In this document: positions 28,368 through 37,989 of the stretch, piece by piece
How positions within the stretch are numbered: the first letter of the stretch is position 1
Layout: each line of letters begins with the position of its first letter
DNA from: Gemmatimonadota bacterium
Lineage (GTDB): Bacteria > Gemmatimonadota > Gemmatimonadetes > Gemmatimonadales > GWC2-71-9
Direction of reading: 5' to 3'
Assembly (NCBI GenBank): GCA_003221995.1
Contig: QHUR01000023.1
Span: 1 to 40,051 of the forward strand
DNA: 40,051 bases
Position numbers and translations under genes: made by a program
The notes under the pieces: generated by a model
What the model saw: only the letters and a program-made list of their open reading frames with translations
Databases searched by the model: none
What the model was told of the DNA's origin: nothing

Positions 28368-29559
28368 CCGTTCCCGCCTCAGCGTCATCTTCTTCACCGT
28401 CTTCATCGACCTCGTCGGGTTCGGGATCGTGCTGCCGATCCTGCCCTACTACGCGCAGCACTTCGGTGCGCGGGGGCTGTTGTTCGGTATGCTGGTCGGT
28501 GCGTACTCCGGCATGCAGTTTCTCGCGACGGCGGTGCTCGGCCGGCTCTCGGACCGCGTGGGGCGGCGGCCGATCCTGCTCACCACGATGGTGATCAACG
28601 CCGCAGGGTACGTGCTGTTCGCATTGGCGGGCTCGTATCGCGTGTTGTTCGTCGCCAGGCTCGTGTCCGGATTTGCGGGCGGGAACATCTCCGCCGCCCA
28701 GGCCTACGTCGCCGATGTCACGACGCCCGCCGAGCGCTCCAAGGGGATGGGCATCGTCGGGGCGGCGTTCGGGCTGGGATTCATCGTGGGGCCGGCATTG
28801 GGCGGGCTCGCCGCGCACTACGGCGGCCACCTCGCGCCCGGGCTCGTCGCGGCGGGTCTGTCGCTGCTCAACTTCTGCTCCGCCTATGCGATCCTCCCGG
28901 AATCCCTGAAGCAAGAGCACCGCGTGACGCGAGAGCTGTTCGATTTCGGGCACCTGACGGCGGCCCTCACGCACCCGCGGGTGGCGCCCTTGATGATCGC
29001 CTGGGGCCTGATCCCGCTCGCCTTCTCGGGCTACACGGTCGCGCTCCCGCTGTACGCGGCGGCGCGGTTCGGCTGGCGTGAGAAGGAGCTGGGCTGGTTC
29101 TTCACCGTCGTCGGGATCACGGCGGCGGTGGTGCAGGGGTACCTCTTCGCCAAGCTGTCGCGGCGTGTCGGCGATCGGGCGCTCGTGATCGCGGGCACGT
29201 TCGCCATGGCCGCGGCGGTCGCCGTCGTGCCGTATCTCGACACGGCGGTGGCGCTGTACGCCTGGACGATCGTGCTCGCGTTCGGAAACAGCGTGGTCTC
29301 TCCCGCGGCGACGGGGCTGATCTCGGTGTTCGCCGATCCGACCGAGCAGGGGGCGATGCTCGGCGCCGCGCAATCGCTGGCGGCGCTGGGCCGCCTGACC
29401 GGCCCGGAGCTGGTGGGGATCACGTACGACCGCCTGTCGTCCGTGTGGGCGTTCCTCGTGGCGGGGGTCGTTATGACGCTCGCCGGTGTGGCGACGGTTC
29501 GGCTTCCCAGGGCGGCGAGTCCCGCGGCCGAGGCTGTAGACGTCGAGACGTCTGCCTAG
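28357..29559 (+). CDS. MFS transporter, TetA/DHA1-like
   Basis: VFIDLVGFGIVLPILPYYAQHFGARGLLFGMLVGAYSGMQFLATAVLGRLSDRVGRRPILL. Confidence 0.92.
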   Translation: MLTSRSRLSVIFFTVFIDLVGFGIVLPILPYYAQHFGARGLLFGMLVGAYSGMQFLATAVLGRLSDRVGRRPILLTTMVINAAGYVLFALAGSYRVLFVARLVSGFAGGNISAAQAYVADVTTPAERSKGMGIVGAAFGLGFIVGPALGGLAAHYGGHLAPGLVAAGLSLLNFCSAYAILPESLKQEHRVTRELFDFGHLTAALTHPRVAPLMIAWGLIPLAFSGYTVALPLYAAARFGWREKELGWFFTVVGITAAVVQGYLFAKLSRRVGDRALVIAGTFAMAAAVAVVPYLDTAVALYAWTIVLAFGNSVVSPAATGLISVFADPTEQGAMLGAAQSLAALGRLTGPELVGITYDRLSSVWAFLVAGVVMTLAGVATVRLPRAASPAAEAVDVETSA

Positions 29560-29618
29560 CCGTCTCGTCCCCGAGAGGTTCATATTCTCCTCGCCCCCAC
29601 CCGGAGCTGAGTGCGCCC

Positions 29619-31718
29619 ATGCGCGTGTACAAGACAGCGGAGATTCGCAACGTGGCCGTCGTGGGCCACGGCGCGAGCGGCAAGACCTCCTTGGTCGACG
29701 CCCTCGCGTTCGTGGCCGGCACGAGCAAGCGTCACGGGTCCGTCAAGGAGGGGACCGCCCTCACCGACTACACCCCCGACGAGATCGAACGCAAGTATTC
29801 CATCAACCTCGCCCTCGGCGTCGCCGAGTGGATGAACACGAAGGTCAACCTCATCGACACCCCCGGGTATCTCGATTTCACGGGCGAGGCGCTCGCCGGC
29901 GTCTGGGCGGCGGACGGCGCCCTGGTCGTGGTGTCGGCGACGGGCGGAGTCGAGGTTGGGACGGAGAAGGTGTGGGACTACGGCGAGCAACGCGGTGTCC
30001 CGCGGATGTTCTTCGTGTCCCTGATGGACAAGGAGCATGCCGACTTCGAGAAGGTGTACCGCCAGATCAAGCAACTGCTGACGCCGAAGGTCATTCCCGT
30101 GGAGATCCCGGTGGGCGAGGGGCAGGAGTTCCACGGCATCATCAATCTGTTCTCGCAGAAGTGCCATCTGTACAAGAAGGGCACGAAGGCGGGCGAGTAC
30201 GAGGAGGTGGACGTCCCCGGCGAGTTCCGGGCCCGCTTCGAGCAGTACTCGAAGGAGCTGATCGAGCGCATCGCCGAGACGGACGACACCCTGCTGGAGC
30301 GCTACCTCGGCGGCGAGGAGATCGGGCGGGACGAGGCGATCGCCGCGATGAAGGCGGGGATGCTGCGGGGCGAGCTGTTCCCGCTGTTCTGCGGCGCGGC
30401 GGAGCTCACCTACGGGACGCGGGCGCTGCTCTCCAAGCTCGTCGAGCTGATGCCCGCGCCGCACGAGCGACCGCCGGTCGAGGGGGCGAAGTGGGGCAGC
30501 GCCGAGCGCGTCACCCTGCAGGTCGACGACGCCAAGCCCTTCGTGGCGCAGGTCTTCAAGACCATCTCGGAGCCGCACGTGGGGGACGTGACGTACTTCC
30601 GCACGTACGCTGGGATCGTGAAGAATGGCCAGGAGGTCTGGAACGCGCCGCGCGAGGCGGCGGAGAAGCTCAACCATTTGTGCGTGGCCATCGGCAAGGA
30701 GCGGTCCGAGATCGGCGAGCTGCATGCGGGAGACATCGGGGTCGTGGCGAAGCTGCGCGACACGCACACCAACGACTCCCTCTCGACCCGCGAGTTTCCC
30801 TTCGTGCTGCCCAAGATCCCGTTCCCGGAGCCGATCATCACCGTGGCGGTCGAGGTGAAACAGCGGGGGGAGGAGGACAAGCTCTCGACGGGTCTGCACA
30901 AGCTTTCCGAGGAGGACCCCACCTTCCACCACGAGTACAACGCCGAGCTCGGCCAGACGCTGATTCGCGGGCTCGGGGAGCGCCATCTCGAGATCGTCGT
31001 GGGGCGGTTGGCCCGCAAGTTCGGCGTGCACGCCCTGGTGACCAAGCCCAAGGTCGCTTACCGGGAGACCCTCAAGGGCCGGGCCGAGGGGCAGGGCAAG
31101 CACAAGAAGCAGACCGGCGGCCGAGGCCAGTACGGCGACTGCTGGATCCGGGTGGCGCCGCTACCCCGCGGCTCGGGGTTCGTGTTCGAGGACAAGATCG
31201 TCGGCGGCGTGATCCCGCGGAGCTACATCCCGGCGGTCGAGAAGGGGATCGTCGAGGCCGCCCAGCGCGGCCCCGTGGCGGGCTACCCGGTCGTGGACTT
31301 CAAGGTGGAGCTGTACGACGGCTCCTACCACGACGTGGACTCGAACGAGCAGTCGTTCAAGATGGCCGGCATCCTCGCATTCCGGAACGTCACGCCCAAC
31401 GCCAGGCCGACCCTGCTCGAACCGATCATGGAAGTGGAGGTGTGGACGCCCGAGGAATACCTCGGCGCCGTGATGGGCGACCTCTCCGCTCGCCGGGGCC
31501 ACATCCTCGGTACCGACCCGGCCGGGCGGCTGACCACGGTCAAGGCACTCGTCCCCGAGGCCGAGCTGGACCGCTACGCCACGAACCTGCACTCGATCAC
31601 GCACGGCCGTGGCACCTACCGCCAGAAGTTCCATCTCTATCAGGAAGTCCCGCCCGAAGTGGCGCACAAGGTCACGGAGGCGAGGAAGAAGGAGCTGCAG
31701 GAGGCGAAGGCGTCTTGA
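29619..31718 (+). CDS. Elongation factor G-like GTPase (EF-G paralog type)
   Basis: P-loop GHGASGKTS, VNLIDTPGYLDFTGEALAGVWAADGALVVV; EF-G domain IV/V segments GGRGQYGDCWIRV, PEEYLGAVMGDLSARRGHILG. Confidence 0.92.
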   Translation: MRVYKTAEIRNVAVVGHGASGKTSLVDALAFVAGTSKRHGSVKEGTALTDYTPDEIERKYSINLALGVAEWMNTKVNLIDTPGYLDFTGEALAGVWAADGALVVVSATGGVEVGTEKVWDYGEQRGVPRMFFVSLMDKEHADFEKVYRQIKQLLTPKVIPVEIPVGEGQEFHGIINLFSQKCHLYKKGTKAGEYEEVDVPGEFRARFEQYSKELIERIAETDDTLLERYLGGEEIGRDEAIAAMKAGMLRGELFPLFCGAAELTYGTRALLSKLVELMPAPHERPPVEGAKWGSAERVTLQVDDAKPFVAQVFKTISEPHVGDVTYFRTYAGIVKNGQEVWNAPREAAEKLNHLCVAIGKERSEIGELHAGDIGVVAKLRDTHTNDSLSTREFPFVLPKIPFPEPIITVAVEVKQRGEEDKLSTGLHKLSEEDPTFHHEYNAELGQTLIRGLGERHLEIVVGRLARKFGVHALVTKPKVAYRETLKGRAEGQGKHKKQTGGRGQYGDCWIRVAPLPRGSGFVFEDKIVGGVIPRSYIPAVEKGIVEAAQRGPVAGYPVVDFKVELYDGSYHDVDSNEQSFKMAGILAFRNVTPNARPTLLEPIMEVEVWTPEEYLGAVMGDLSARRGHILGTDPAGRLTTVKALVPEAELDRYATNLHSITHGRGTYRQKFHLYQEVPPEVAHKVTEARKKELQEAKAS

Positions 31719-33073
31719 GGCGGCGCCTCCGCCTCTGGTTCGGCTTTTCCGATCCCGTGGACCGGCGCGCCTACATACTGAACGGCGCCGGTCTGATGTT
31801 CGTCAAGTACGCCGTGGACGCCGCGCTCGTCGGGGCGTACACCGGCCGGCTCTGGACTCCGCTGCAATACGTCAATTCCGTCACGCTGCTGCGGGAGCAG
31901 GCCCTCAGCAAGGTGCCGAGCGCCGCGATGCTCGGGCTCGCGCTGTGGACCCTGCCGTTCCTGTGGATCGGCTTCGGAATGTCGCTGCGCCGTGCCGCGG
32001 ACGCGGGGAAATCGGCGTGGTGGGCGCTGCTCTTCTTCGTCCCCGTCGCGAATTATCTGCTCATGGCCGGGCTCAGCCTGCTGCCGAGCGCGCCCGTGCC
32101 GGCGTGGCGGCGTGCCACGCCCGCGCCCGTCGTGAGCGACCGCTTGAAGAGCGGGCTTCTCGGCGTGGCCGCGGCGCTCGTGATCACGATCCCCACGGTG
32201 CTGCTCGGCGTGTACTTCAAGAAGAGCTACTCCGCCGGCCTGTTCCTGGGCACGCCGTTCACGATCGGGTACATCAGCGCCCACGTCTTCAACTACCGGC
32301 ACCCGCGCACGGTGGGACAGACGATCGAGGTCGTGCTCATCGCGCTCGGGCTCGCCACCGCGGCCCTGTTCTTCTTCGCTGCGGAAGGCGCATTCTGTCT
32401 CGCGCTCGCGTTCCCTCTGGCGGCCGTGGTCGGGGTCGCGGGCGGGATCTTCGGCCGGGCAATCGCGCAGCGCGGCGCCGAGCCGCCCTCGCACGCCGGG
32501 CTCGCCGCCCTGTTCGCTCCGCTGTTCGTGCTGGCGGAGCCGCGCACGCCGCCGCCCGTCCAAGAAGTCCTGACGGTCGTCGACATCGACGCGCCTCCCC
32601 AAACGGTGTGGCGTAACGTGATCACCGTCCCGGACCTGCCGCCGCCCAGCCAGCGGCTGTTCCGGATCGGGGTCGCAGCGCCGCTGCGCGCGCGGCTCGA
32701 CGGCGCGGGAGTGGGCGCGATCCGGTACTGCGATTTCACCACCGGGAGCTTCGTCGAGCCGATCACCGGTTGGGAGGAGAACCGGCTGCTGCGGTTCGAC
32801 ATCACGGCCCAGGCGCCGCCGATGCGCGAGTGGAGCCCCTACCGCGACGTGAACCCCCCGCACCTGGACGGGTACTTCCGAGCGACCCGGGGCGAGTTCC
32901 GGCTGCTCCCGCTCGCGCGCGGGCGCACGCGCCTCGAGGGACGCACCTGGTACGAGGTGGAGATGTCTCCGCAGCCCTACTGGAAGCTCTACTCCGATTG
33001 GATCGTGCGGACGATCCACCTGCGGGTGCTCGAGCACATCAAACGGCTGGCGGAGAACTCGAATCAGGAGTGA
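31715..33073 (+). CDS. Membrane protein with N-terminal DUF805-like and C-terminal SRPBCC-like domains
   Basis: FGMSLRRAADAGKSAWWALLFFVPVANYLLMAGL (DUF805-like), VVDIDAPPQTVWRNVITVPDLPPPS (SRPBCC-like). TTG start overlapping EF-G stop is tentative. Confidence 0.6.
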   Translation: MRRRLRLWFGFSDPVDRRAYILNGAGLMFVKYAVDAALVGAYTGRLWTPLQYVNSVTLLREQALSKVPSAAMLGLALWTLPFLWIGFGMSLRRAADAGKSAWWALLFFVPVANYLLMAGLSLLPSAPVPAWRRATPAPVVSDRLKSGLLGVAAALVITIPTVLLGVYFKKSYSAGLFLGTPFTIGYISAHVFNYRHPRTVGQTIEVVLIALGLATAALFFFAAEGAFCLALAFPLAAVVGVAGGIFGRAIAQRGAEPPSHAGLAALFAPLFVLAEPRTPPPVQEVLTVVDIDAPPQTVWRNVITVPDLPPPSQRLFRIGVAAPLRARLDGAGVGAIRYCDFTTGSFVEPITGWEENRLLRFDITAQAPPMREWSPYRDVNPPHLDGYFRATRGEFRLLPLARGRTRLEGRTWYEVEMSPQPYWKLYSDWIVRTIHLRVLEHIKRLAENSNQE

Positions 33074-33078
33074 GAGCC

Positions 33079-34071
33079 ATGAGACTGGGACTGTTCACTC
33101 TGTGGAGCATGGTCGTAGCGGGCGGCTGCCAGATCGAGAAGCGCCCTCCCGCGCCCCCGGCGGACTCCACGGCCGCCGTGCCCGCGGCCCCCGCGGCCCC
33201 CGCGACGCCCGCGACCCCGACCACCCCGCCGCCCGTTCCCTCCGCGACGAAGGTCATTGTGGTCGAAGGATTCTTCACGCCGGAATCCGTGCTGCACGAC
33301 TCGGTGCAGGACATCTACTTCGTCTCAAACATCAATGGCAGCCCCACGGCGAAGGACAACAACGGCTTCATCAGCCGCGTGAAGCCGGACGGCGCCGTCG
33401 AGAACCTCAAGTTCATCGAGGGTGGGCGGAGCGGCATTACGCTGAACGCTCCGAAAGGCCTCGCGCTGGCGGGCGACACGTTATGGGTGGCCGACATCGA
33501 CGCGGTCCGCGCCTTCAACGCGAAGACGGGCGCCCCGATCGACAGCGTCAGCTTGAGCAAGGTGGGCGCGGTGTTCCTGAACGACCTCGCGGTCGCCCCG
33601 ACCGGCGCGCTGTACATCACCGACACCGGCATTCGGTTCGACGACGTCGGCAACGTGCTGCACCCCGGCCCCGATCGGGTCTTTCGCATCGGCCCGGACC
33701 GCGCCGTCACGGTGGCGGTGCGGGGGGATACGCTCGGCCGCCCCAACGGGATTGCGTTGGACGCCGCGGGCAAGCGTTTCGTGATCGTGGAATTCGGCGG
33801 GCGATCGGTGCTCGCGTGGAAACCGGGGGACAAGGCGCCGAGCGTGATTGCCAAGGGCCCGGGCGGGTTCGACGGCGTCGTGATCATCGGCGGCAAGATC
33901 CTCGTCTCGAGCTGGAGTGATTCGACCGTGTCGAGCTACGAAACCGGCCAGGAAGCGAAGCTGATCACCGGCGTGCCGAGCCCGGCCGACATCGGCTACG
34001 ACGCGAAGCGCAACCGCCTGCTGATTCCCATCTTCACGGGAAACCGAGTGGAGATCTGGCAGCTGCCGTAG
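33079..34071 (+). CDS. SMP-30/NHL-like beta-propeller lipoprotein
   Basis: Lipobox VAGGC; Pro/Ala/Thr linker; repeats such as GFISRVKPDGAVENLKFIEGGRSGITLNAPKGLALAGDTLWVADIDAVRAF. Confidence 0.75.
   Translation: MRLGLFTLWSMVVAGGCQIEKRPPAPPADSTAAVPAAPAAPATPATPTTPPPVPSATKVIVVEGFFTPESVLHDSVQDIYFVSNINGSPTAKDNNGFISRVKPDGAVENLKFIEGGRSGITLNAPKGLALAGDTLWVADIDAVRAFNAKTGAPIDSVSLSKVGAVFLNDLAVAPTGALYITDTGIRFDDVGNVLHPGPDRVFRIGPDRAVTVAVRGDTLGRPNGIALDAAGKRFVIVEFGGRSVLAWKPGDKAPSVIAKGPGGFDGVVIIGGKILVSSWSDSTVSSYETGQEAKLITGVPSPADIGYDAKRNRLLIPIFTGNRVEIWQLP
34021..34071 (+). repeat. 51-bp direct repeat copy 1 (3' end of SMP-30-like gene)
   Basis: ctgattcccatcttcacgggaaaccgagtggagatctggcagctgccgtag. Confidence 0.95.
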
Positions 34072-34216
34072 ACGTGTGGCCCGTGCGCAACAGAACGAGG
34101 AGCCGATGCACCTCCGCTCGTAGCTCTCGTTGGAGCACGTTCTTCCCTGGCGGGCCGCACAAATCTTGCTGTCTCTGGAGGGCGTCCGACCCAAACGCCA
34201 GCAGGGGACGGGACAT

Positions 34217-34723
34217 ATGCTTCTCGGCAACCCCGTGGGTACCCAGCGGAATCCTATCCGCATCCTCTTAGTGGACGATAACGCCGTCTTCCGCGCTGGC
34301 CTGCGCGCGCTGCTCGAGAGGCGGCGCGGCCTTAGGGTCGTGGGCGAGGCCGGGAGCGGCGACGAGGCCGTCGCGTGCGCCACAGCCACGCGGCCGCACG
34401 TCGTCGTAATGGACTTGCTCATGCCGGGCGGGGGCGGACTCGAGGCCACGCGTCGGATCGTTGCCCTCGGAAGCGGGGCACGGATCCTCGTCCTCACCGT
34501 GGTGCCAGAGCGGCGGGAGCTGCTCGAGGCGCTCGAGGCCGGCGCGGCCGGCTTCGTGGAGAAGACTAGCCCGATCGAAGAGGTCGCGCACGGCATCCGC
34601 ACGGTGGCGAGGGGCGGGGTCTTCGTAGGGCCGGACGCAGCCAAGCTCGTCGTGCTGCAGCGGTACGGGCGGGACCTGCGGAACGAAGACCCACCTGCGC
34701 CGGGCGACCGCGCTCGGCGGTGA
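34217..34723 (+). CDS. Stand-alone response-regulator receiver domain protein
   Basis: IRILLVDDNAVFRAGLRALLERRRGLRVVGEAGSGDEAV...VVVMDLLMPGGGG; no HTH output domain. Confidence 0.87.
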   Translation: MLLGNPVGTQRNPIRILLVDDNAVFRAGLRALLERRRGLRVVGEAGSGDEAVACATATRPHVVVMDLLMPGGGGLEATRRIVALGSGARILVLTVVPERRELLEALEAGAAGFVEKTSPIEEVAHGIRTVARGGVFVGPDAAKLVVLQRYGRDLRNEDPPAPGDRARR

Positions 34724-34734
34724 GGACCGGCGTG

Positions 34735-34785
34735 CTGATTCCCATCTTCACGGGGAACCGGGTGGAGATCTGGCAGCTGCCGTAG
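34735..34785 (+). repeat. 51-bp direct repeat copy 2 (orphan SMP-30-like 3' end remnant)
   Basis: ctgattcccatcttcacggggaaccgggtggagatctggcagctgccgtag, 49/51 identical to 34021-34071. Confidence 0.95.
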
Positions 34786-34975
34786 GCCGAGCGCACCCGC
34801 TTAGGGCGTGTGAACGTCCACATCCACTCGATCACGCGGCCGGCCGCCCACATCGTGGCGCCCGCGCCACAGATCGCGAGCGGAATGTGCTTGTCTTTCC
34901 GCACGAATTTTGCTATCTAGTGGTTTCTCGCGGCCCTTGGCGTTGCACGTGACTGTGACACGAGATGCGTCCGTG

Positions 34976-35449
34976 ATGAACCTCGGCCCCACCCCCAACC
35001 CGCGGAATGCGATCCGCATCCTGCTCGTGGACGATAACGTCGTCTACCGCGCCGGCGTGCGCGCGCTACTGGGGAAGCAGCGGGATCTCGTCGTGGTCGG
35101 CGAGGTCGGGACGGGAGAAGAAGCCGTGACCTGCGCCAACGCGACCCGACCGGACGTCGTGTTGATGGACTTGGCCATGCCCGGCAAGGGAGGCCTCTGG
35201 GCGATGCGCCGGCTCACCGCGCTCGGGGTCAAGGCGAAGGTCCTCGTCCTCACGGCGCTCTCGCAGGAGTGGGAGTTGCTCGGGGCGCTCGAGGCGGGCG
35301 CGCGCGGCTTCGTGGAAAAGGGAGGTCCGGTGGAGGACCTGGTGCGGGCGATCCGAACGGTGACGACGGGGGAGCGCTTCCTGGGCGTGGACGGGGCCGG
35401 GTTCGCCGTGCTGCAACGCTACATGAAGGAGACGCGGTCGAGCACCTGA
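34976..35449 (+). CDS. Stand-alone response-regulator receiver domain protein (paralog of 34217..34723)
   Basis: IRILLVDDNVVYRAGVRALLGKQRDLVVVGEVGTGEEAVTCANATRPDVVLMDLAMPGKGG; no HTH. Confidence 0.87.
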   Translation: MNLGPTPNPRNAIRILLVDDNVVYRAGVRALLGKQRDLVVVGEVGTGEEAVTCANATRPDVVLMDLAMPGKGGLWAMRRLTALGVKAKVLVLTALSQEWELLGALEAGARGFVEKGGPVEDLVRAIRTVTTGERFLGVDGAGFAVLQRYMKETRSST

Positions 35450-35470
35450 CCGCTTGACGCGCGCAGACGC

Positions 35471-36547
35471 CTACCTCACCAGGACCGGCTCCCCCGCCGG
35501 TTGCCTGTACACGTACCGCTTCCCCGCGTAGTTGCGCAGCACGACCTCCTCGTCCGTGATCGACTCCACGTACTCGGGCAAGAGCGGGATCTTCCCCCCG
35601 CCCCCCGGCGTGTCGATCACGAAGTGCGGCACCGCGAGCCCTGACGTCCAGCCGCGCAGCGCCCGGACGATCTCGAGGCCCTTCTCGACCGTGGTGCGGA
35701 AGTGCTCCGCCCCCGCTACCTGATCGCACATGTAGATGTAGTAGGGCCGGACCCGGGCGGCGAGGAGCTTCTGCATCAGCCGCTTCATCACGTCGGGATC
35801 GTCGTTCACGCCCTTGAGCAGCACCGTCTGACAGCCGAGCGGGATCCCGGCGTCGGCAAGCAGGCCGAGCGCCTGCACCGCGGCCGGGGTGAGCTCGTCC
35901 GGGTGATTGAAGTGGGTGTTGATGTAGAGCGGATGGTACCGCTTCAGGATGGCGCACAGCTCGGGCGTGATGCGCTCGGGGAGGTGACAGGGCACCCGGC
36001 TGCCGATGCGGAGGATCTCGAGGTGCGGAATCGCCCGCAGGCGCCGGCACAGCTCGTCGAGCCGCCGGTCGGAGAGGAGCAGCGGGTCCCCGCCCGACAT
36101 GATGACGTCGCGGATCTCCGTGTGCTCCTCGAGGTAGCGGAACGCGGACTCGAGCTGCGTGAGCGAGATCTTCTCGGGGTCGCCGACCTTGCGGCGCCGC
36201 GTGCAGAAGCGGCAGTACGACGCGCACACGGGCGACACGAGAAACAGCGCGCGGTCGGGGTAGCGGTGCGAGATGTTCGGGACGGGCGAATGGGCGTCTT
36301 CGGCGAGCGAGTCCACGAGCCCATCGCGCACGTCGAGCTCCTGCAGGTCGGGCACGTACTGGCGCCAGATCGGATCGCCCGGCGACTTGATCAAGTCGAC
36401 CATCGCCGGTGAGATGCGGAACTCGAAGTTCACGGCGGCCTGCCGCAGCCGGTCGAGATCGGGGAAGTGCTCGGCGCCGAATCTGGCGACGAGCGCCTCC
36501 AGGGACGCGATGCTCCGCTTACGCAGGAGCTCTTGCCAGGACTCCAT
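35471..36547 (-). CDS. kamA: Lysine 2,3-aminomutase family radical SAM enzyme
   Basis: CASYCRFCTRRRKVG (CX3CX2C), DVIMSGGDPLLLSD, YYIYMCDQVAGAEHFRTTVEKGLEI, PHFVIDTPGGGGKIPLLPEY. Confidence 0.93.
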   Translation of the reverse strand: MESWQELLRKRSIASLEALVARFGAEHFPDLDRLRQAAVNFEFRISPAMVDLIKSPGDPIWRQYVPDLQELDVRDGLVDSLAEDAHSPVPNISHRYPDRALFLVSPVCASYCRFCTRRRKVGDPEKISLTQLESAFRYLEEHTEIRDVIMSGGDPLLLSDRRLDELCRRLRAIPHLEILRIGSRVPCHLPERITPELCAILKRYHPLYINTHFNHPDELTPAAVQALGLLADAGIPLGCQTVLLKGVNDDPDVMKRLMQKLLAARVRPYYIYMCDQVAGAEHFRTTVEKGLEIVRALRGWTSGLAVPHFVIDTPGGGGKIPLLPEYVESITDEEVVLRNYAGKRYVYRQPAGEPVLVR

Positions 36548-37019
36548 CCGCCAGATCCTTGAAATAGATCACCAGGTCGTCGCCCGGCGCGTAATAGCCC
36601 GGCACGGTGGCGCCCCTGGTGTAGCCGCGGCGCTCGTAGAACGCGCGCGTCGAGGCGTACGCCTGGAGGGAGGACGTCTCGACGACGATCAAGCGGATAC
36701 CTTCGGCCGTCAGCTGGTGCTCGACCGTCCCCAGCAGCTGGCAACCGACTCCCGTGCCGTGGCGCGTCGGGTCCACGACCAGCCAGTAGAGGTCGCAGGT
36801 GCCGGCCGTCCCGGGCACGGGCCCCCAGCAGGCGTAGCCGACGAGCTCGTCACCCTCGTAGGCGCCGAGGAAGCGGTAGTCGCCGTCGCCGGCGAGAGAG
36901 TCGTCCAGCAGCTCGACGGCGATCGCCACCTCGTCCTCGCGGAAGAGGCCGGCCGCCCGCGTCAGCCGCTCAAGCCGTGCGCGGTGCGCGGGTCCGACGG
37001 GACGGAGCGAGCAGCTCAC
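36519..37019 (-). CDS. GNAT-family N-acetyltransferase
   Basis: YACWGPVPGTAGTCDLYWLVVDPTRHGTGVGCQLLGTVEHQL ... STRAFYERRGYTRGATVPGYYAPGDDLVIYFK. GTG start at 37019 is tentative. Confidence 0.82.
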   Translation of the reverse strand: MSCSLRPVGPAHRARLERLTRAAGLFREDEVAIAVELLDDSLAGDGDYRFLGAYEGDELVGYACWGPVPGTAGTCDLYWLVVDPTRHGTGVGCQLLGTVEHQLTAEGIRLIVVETSSLQAYASTRAFYERRGYTRGATVPGYYAPGDDLVIYFKDLADGVLARAPA

Positions 37020-37989
37020 GCGCCGCCTTGGCGCCCTGCGCCTCGCGGAGCGCCACCTCGGCAATGCGGCGGACCAGCTCCGCGTAGTCCCACCCGGCCG
37101 TCTGCGCCATGCGCGACAGGCCGGCATCGTCGTTGAGGTCGGGATTCGGGTTGACGTCGAGCACCCAGGGCTGGCCCTGCTCGTCCACGCGCAGGTCCAC
37201 CCGGCCGTACCCCGTGCCCTGCATCACCCGCCACGCCGCCTCGGCCGTCCTGGTGAGCGCTCCGGCCAGTCGCTGCGGGATGTTCGCCGGGCACACGGGG
37301 ACGCTGCCCAGGTCTTCCGGGGATCCGCGGTCCCACTTGGCGGCGTGAGTAAGGATCGGCCACGCACCCTCCGGCATGCCGGCGAAGTCGATTTCGGCGA
37401 TGGCGAGCGTACGGGTGCCGACGAACCCGACGTTGAACTCCCGCCCGGGAACGTACTGCTGTACCAGCACCTCGTCGAACTGCTCGGTCATCGCCGCCGT
37501 GCGGGCCCGTAGGCCCCGGCGGTCGGTCACGACGGAGCCCCGGTCGATACCGGCGCTCGCGTCCTCGGCGGCGGGTTTCACGATCGCTGGAAGGGGGAAG
37601 TCGTCGTCGATCTTCCCCTGGGCGAGCGTCCAGCGCGGGATGGGGAGCCCTGCGTCGGCGAGCAGCGCGTTGGCGACGGCTTTGCGGCGGCAGGCGGCGA
37701 GGGTCCAGAGGCCGCACCCGGTGAAGGGAACGCCGGCGAACTCGAGCGTCCCCACGACGTGCTCCTCCCACTCGCTCTTGCCGTGCACCCCCTCGCACAG
37801 GTTGAAGACGAGGTCCGCCGAGCGGCAGATCTGGAGCCAGCGCATGTCGTGCCGGACGCCGAGGCGCCGGACCTCGTGGCCCATCGCGTCGAAGATCACC
37901 GCGATTTCGCCGACGGCGTTCATGACGCTGCGGACGTCTTCGGGCGTCCAGTCTTCCGCCCCCGGGTCGTACAGGATGACGACCTTCAC
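36970..37989 (-). CDS. ATP-grasp ligase (D-Ala-D-Ala ligase-like)
   Basis: LPAIVKPAAEDASAGIDRGSVV, VLVQQYVPGREFNVGFVG, GRVDLRVDEQGQPWVLDVNPNPDLNDDAG. GTG overlaps upstream stop by 4 bp. Confidence 0.9.
   Translation of the reverse strand: MKVVILYDPGAEDWTPEDVRSVMNAVGEIAVIFDAMGHEVRRLGVRHDMRWLQICRSADLVFNLCEGVHGKSEWEEHVVGTLEFAGVPFTGCGLWTLAACRRKAVANALLADAGLPIPRWTLAQGKIDDDFPLPAIVKPAAEDASAGIDRGSVVTDRRGLRARTAAMTEQFDEVLVQQYVPGREFNVGFVGTRTLAIAEIDFAGMPEGAWPILTHAAKWDRGSPEDLGSVPVCPANIPQRLAGALTRTAEAAWRVMQGTGYGRVDLRVDEQGQPWVLDVNPNPDLNDDAGLSRMAQTAGWDYAELVRRIAEVALREAQGAKAARELLAPSRRTRAPRTA

Noticed and set aside
29828-33073. Apparent 1081-aa plus-strand ORF
   Set aside because: Its first roughly 630 codons are the GC-rich shadow frame of the EF-G-like gene; the real CDS begins at or near 31715.
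33160-33240. cccgcggcc-type low-complexity repeat
   Set aside because: Encodes the expected Pro/Ala/Thr linker after a lipoprotein signal; no evidence of independent function.
34566-34904. 112-aa minus-strand ORF with hydrophobic N-terminus (ICGAGATMWAAGRVIEWMW)
   Set aside because: Overlaps the receiver gene antisense and the duplicated remnant; could be debris from the duplication. Not supported as a gene.
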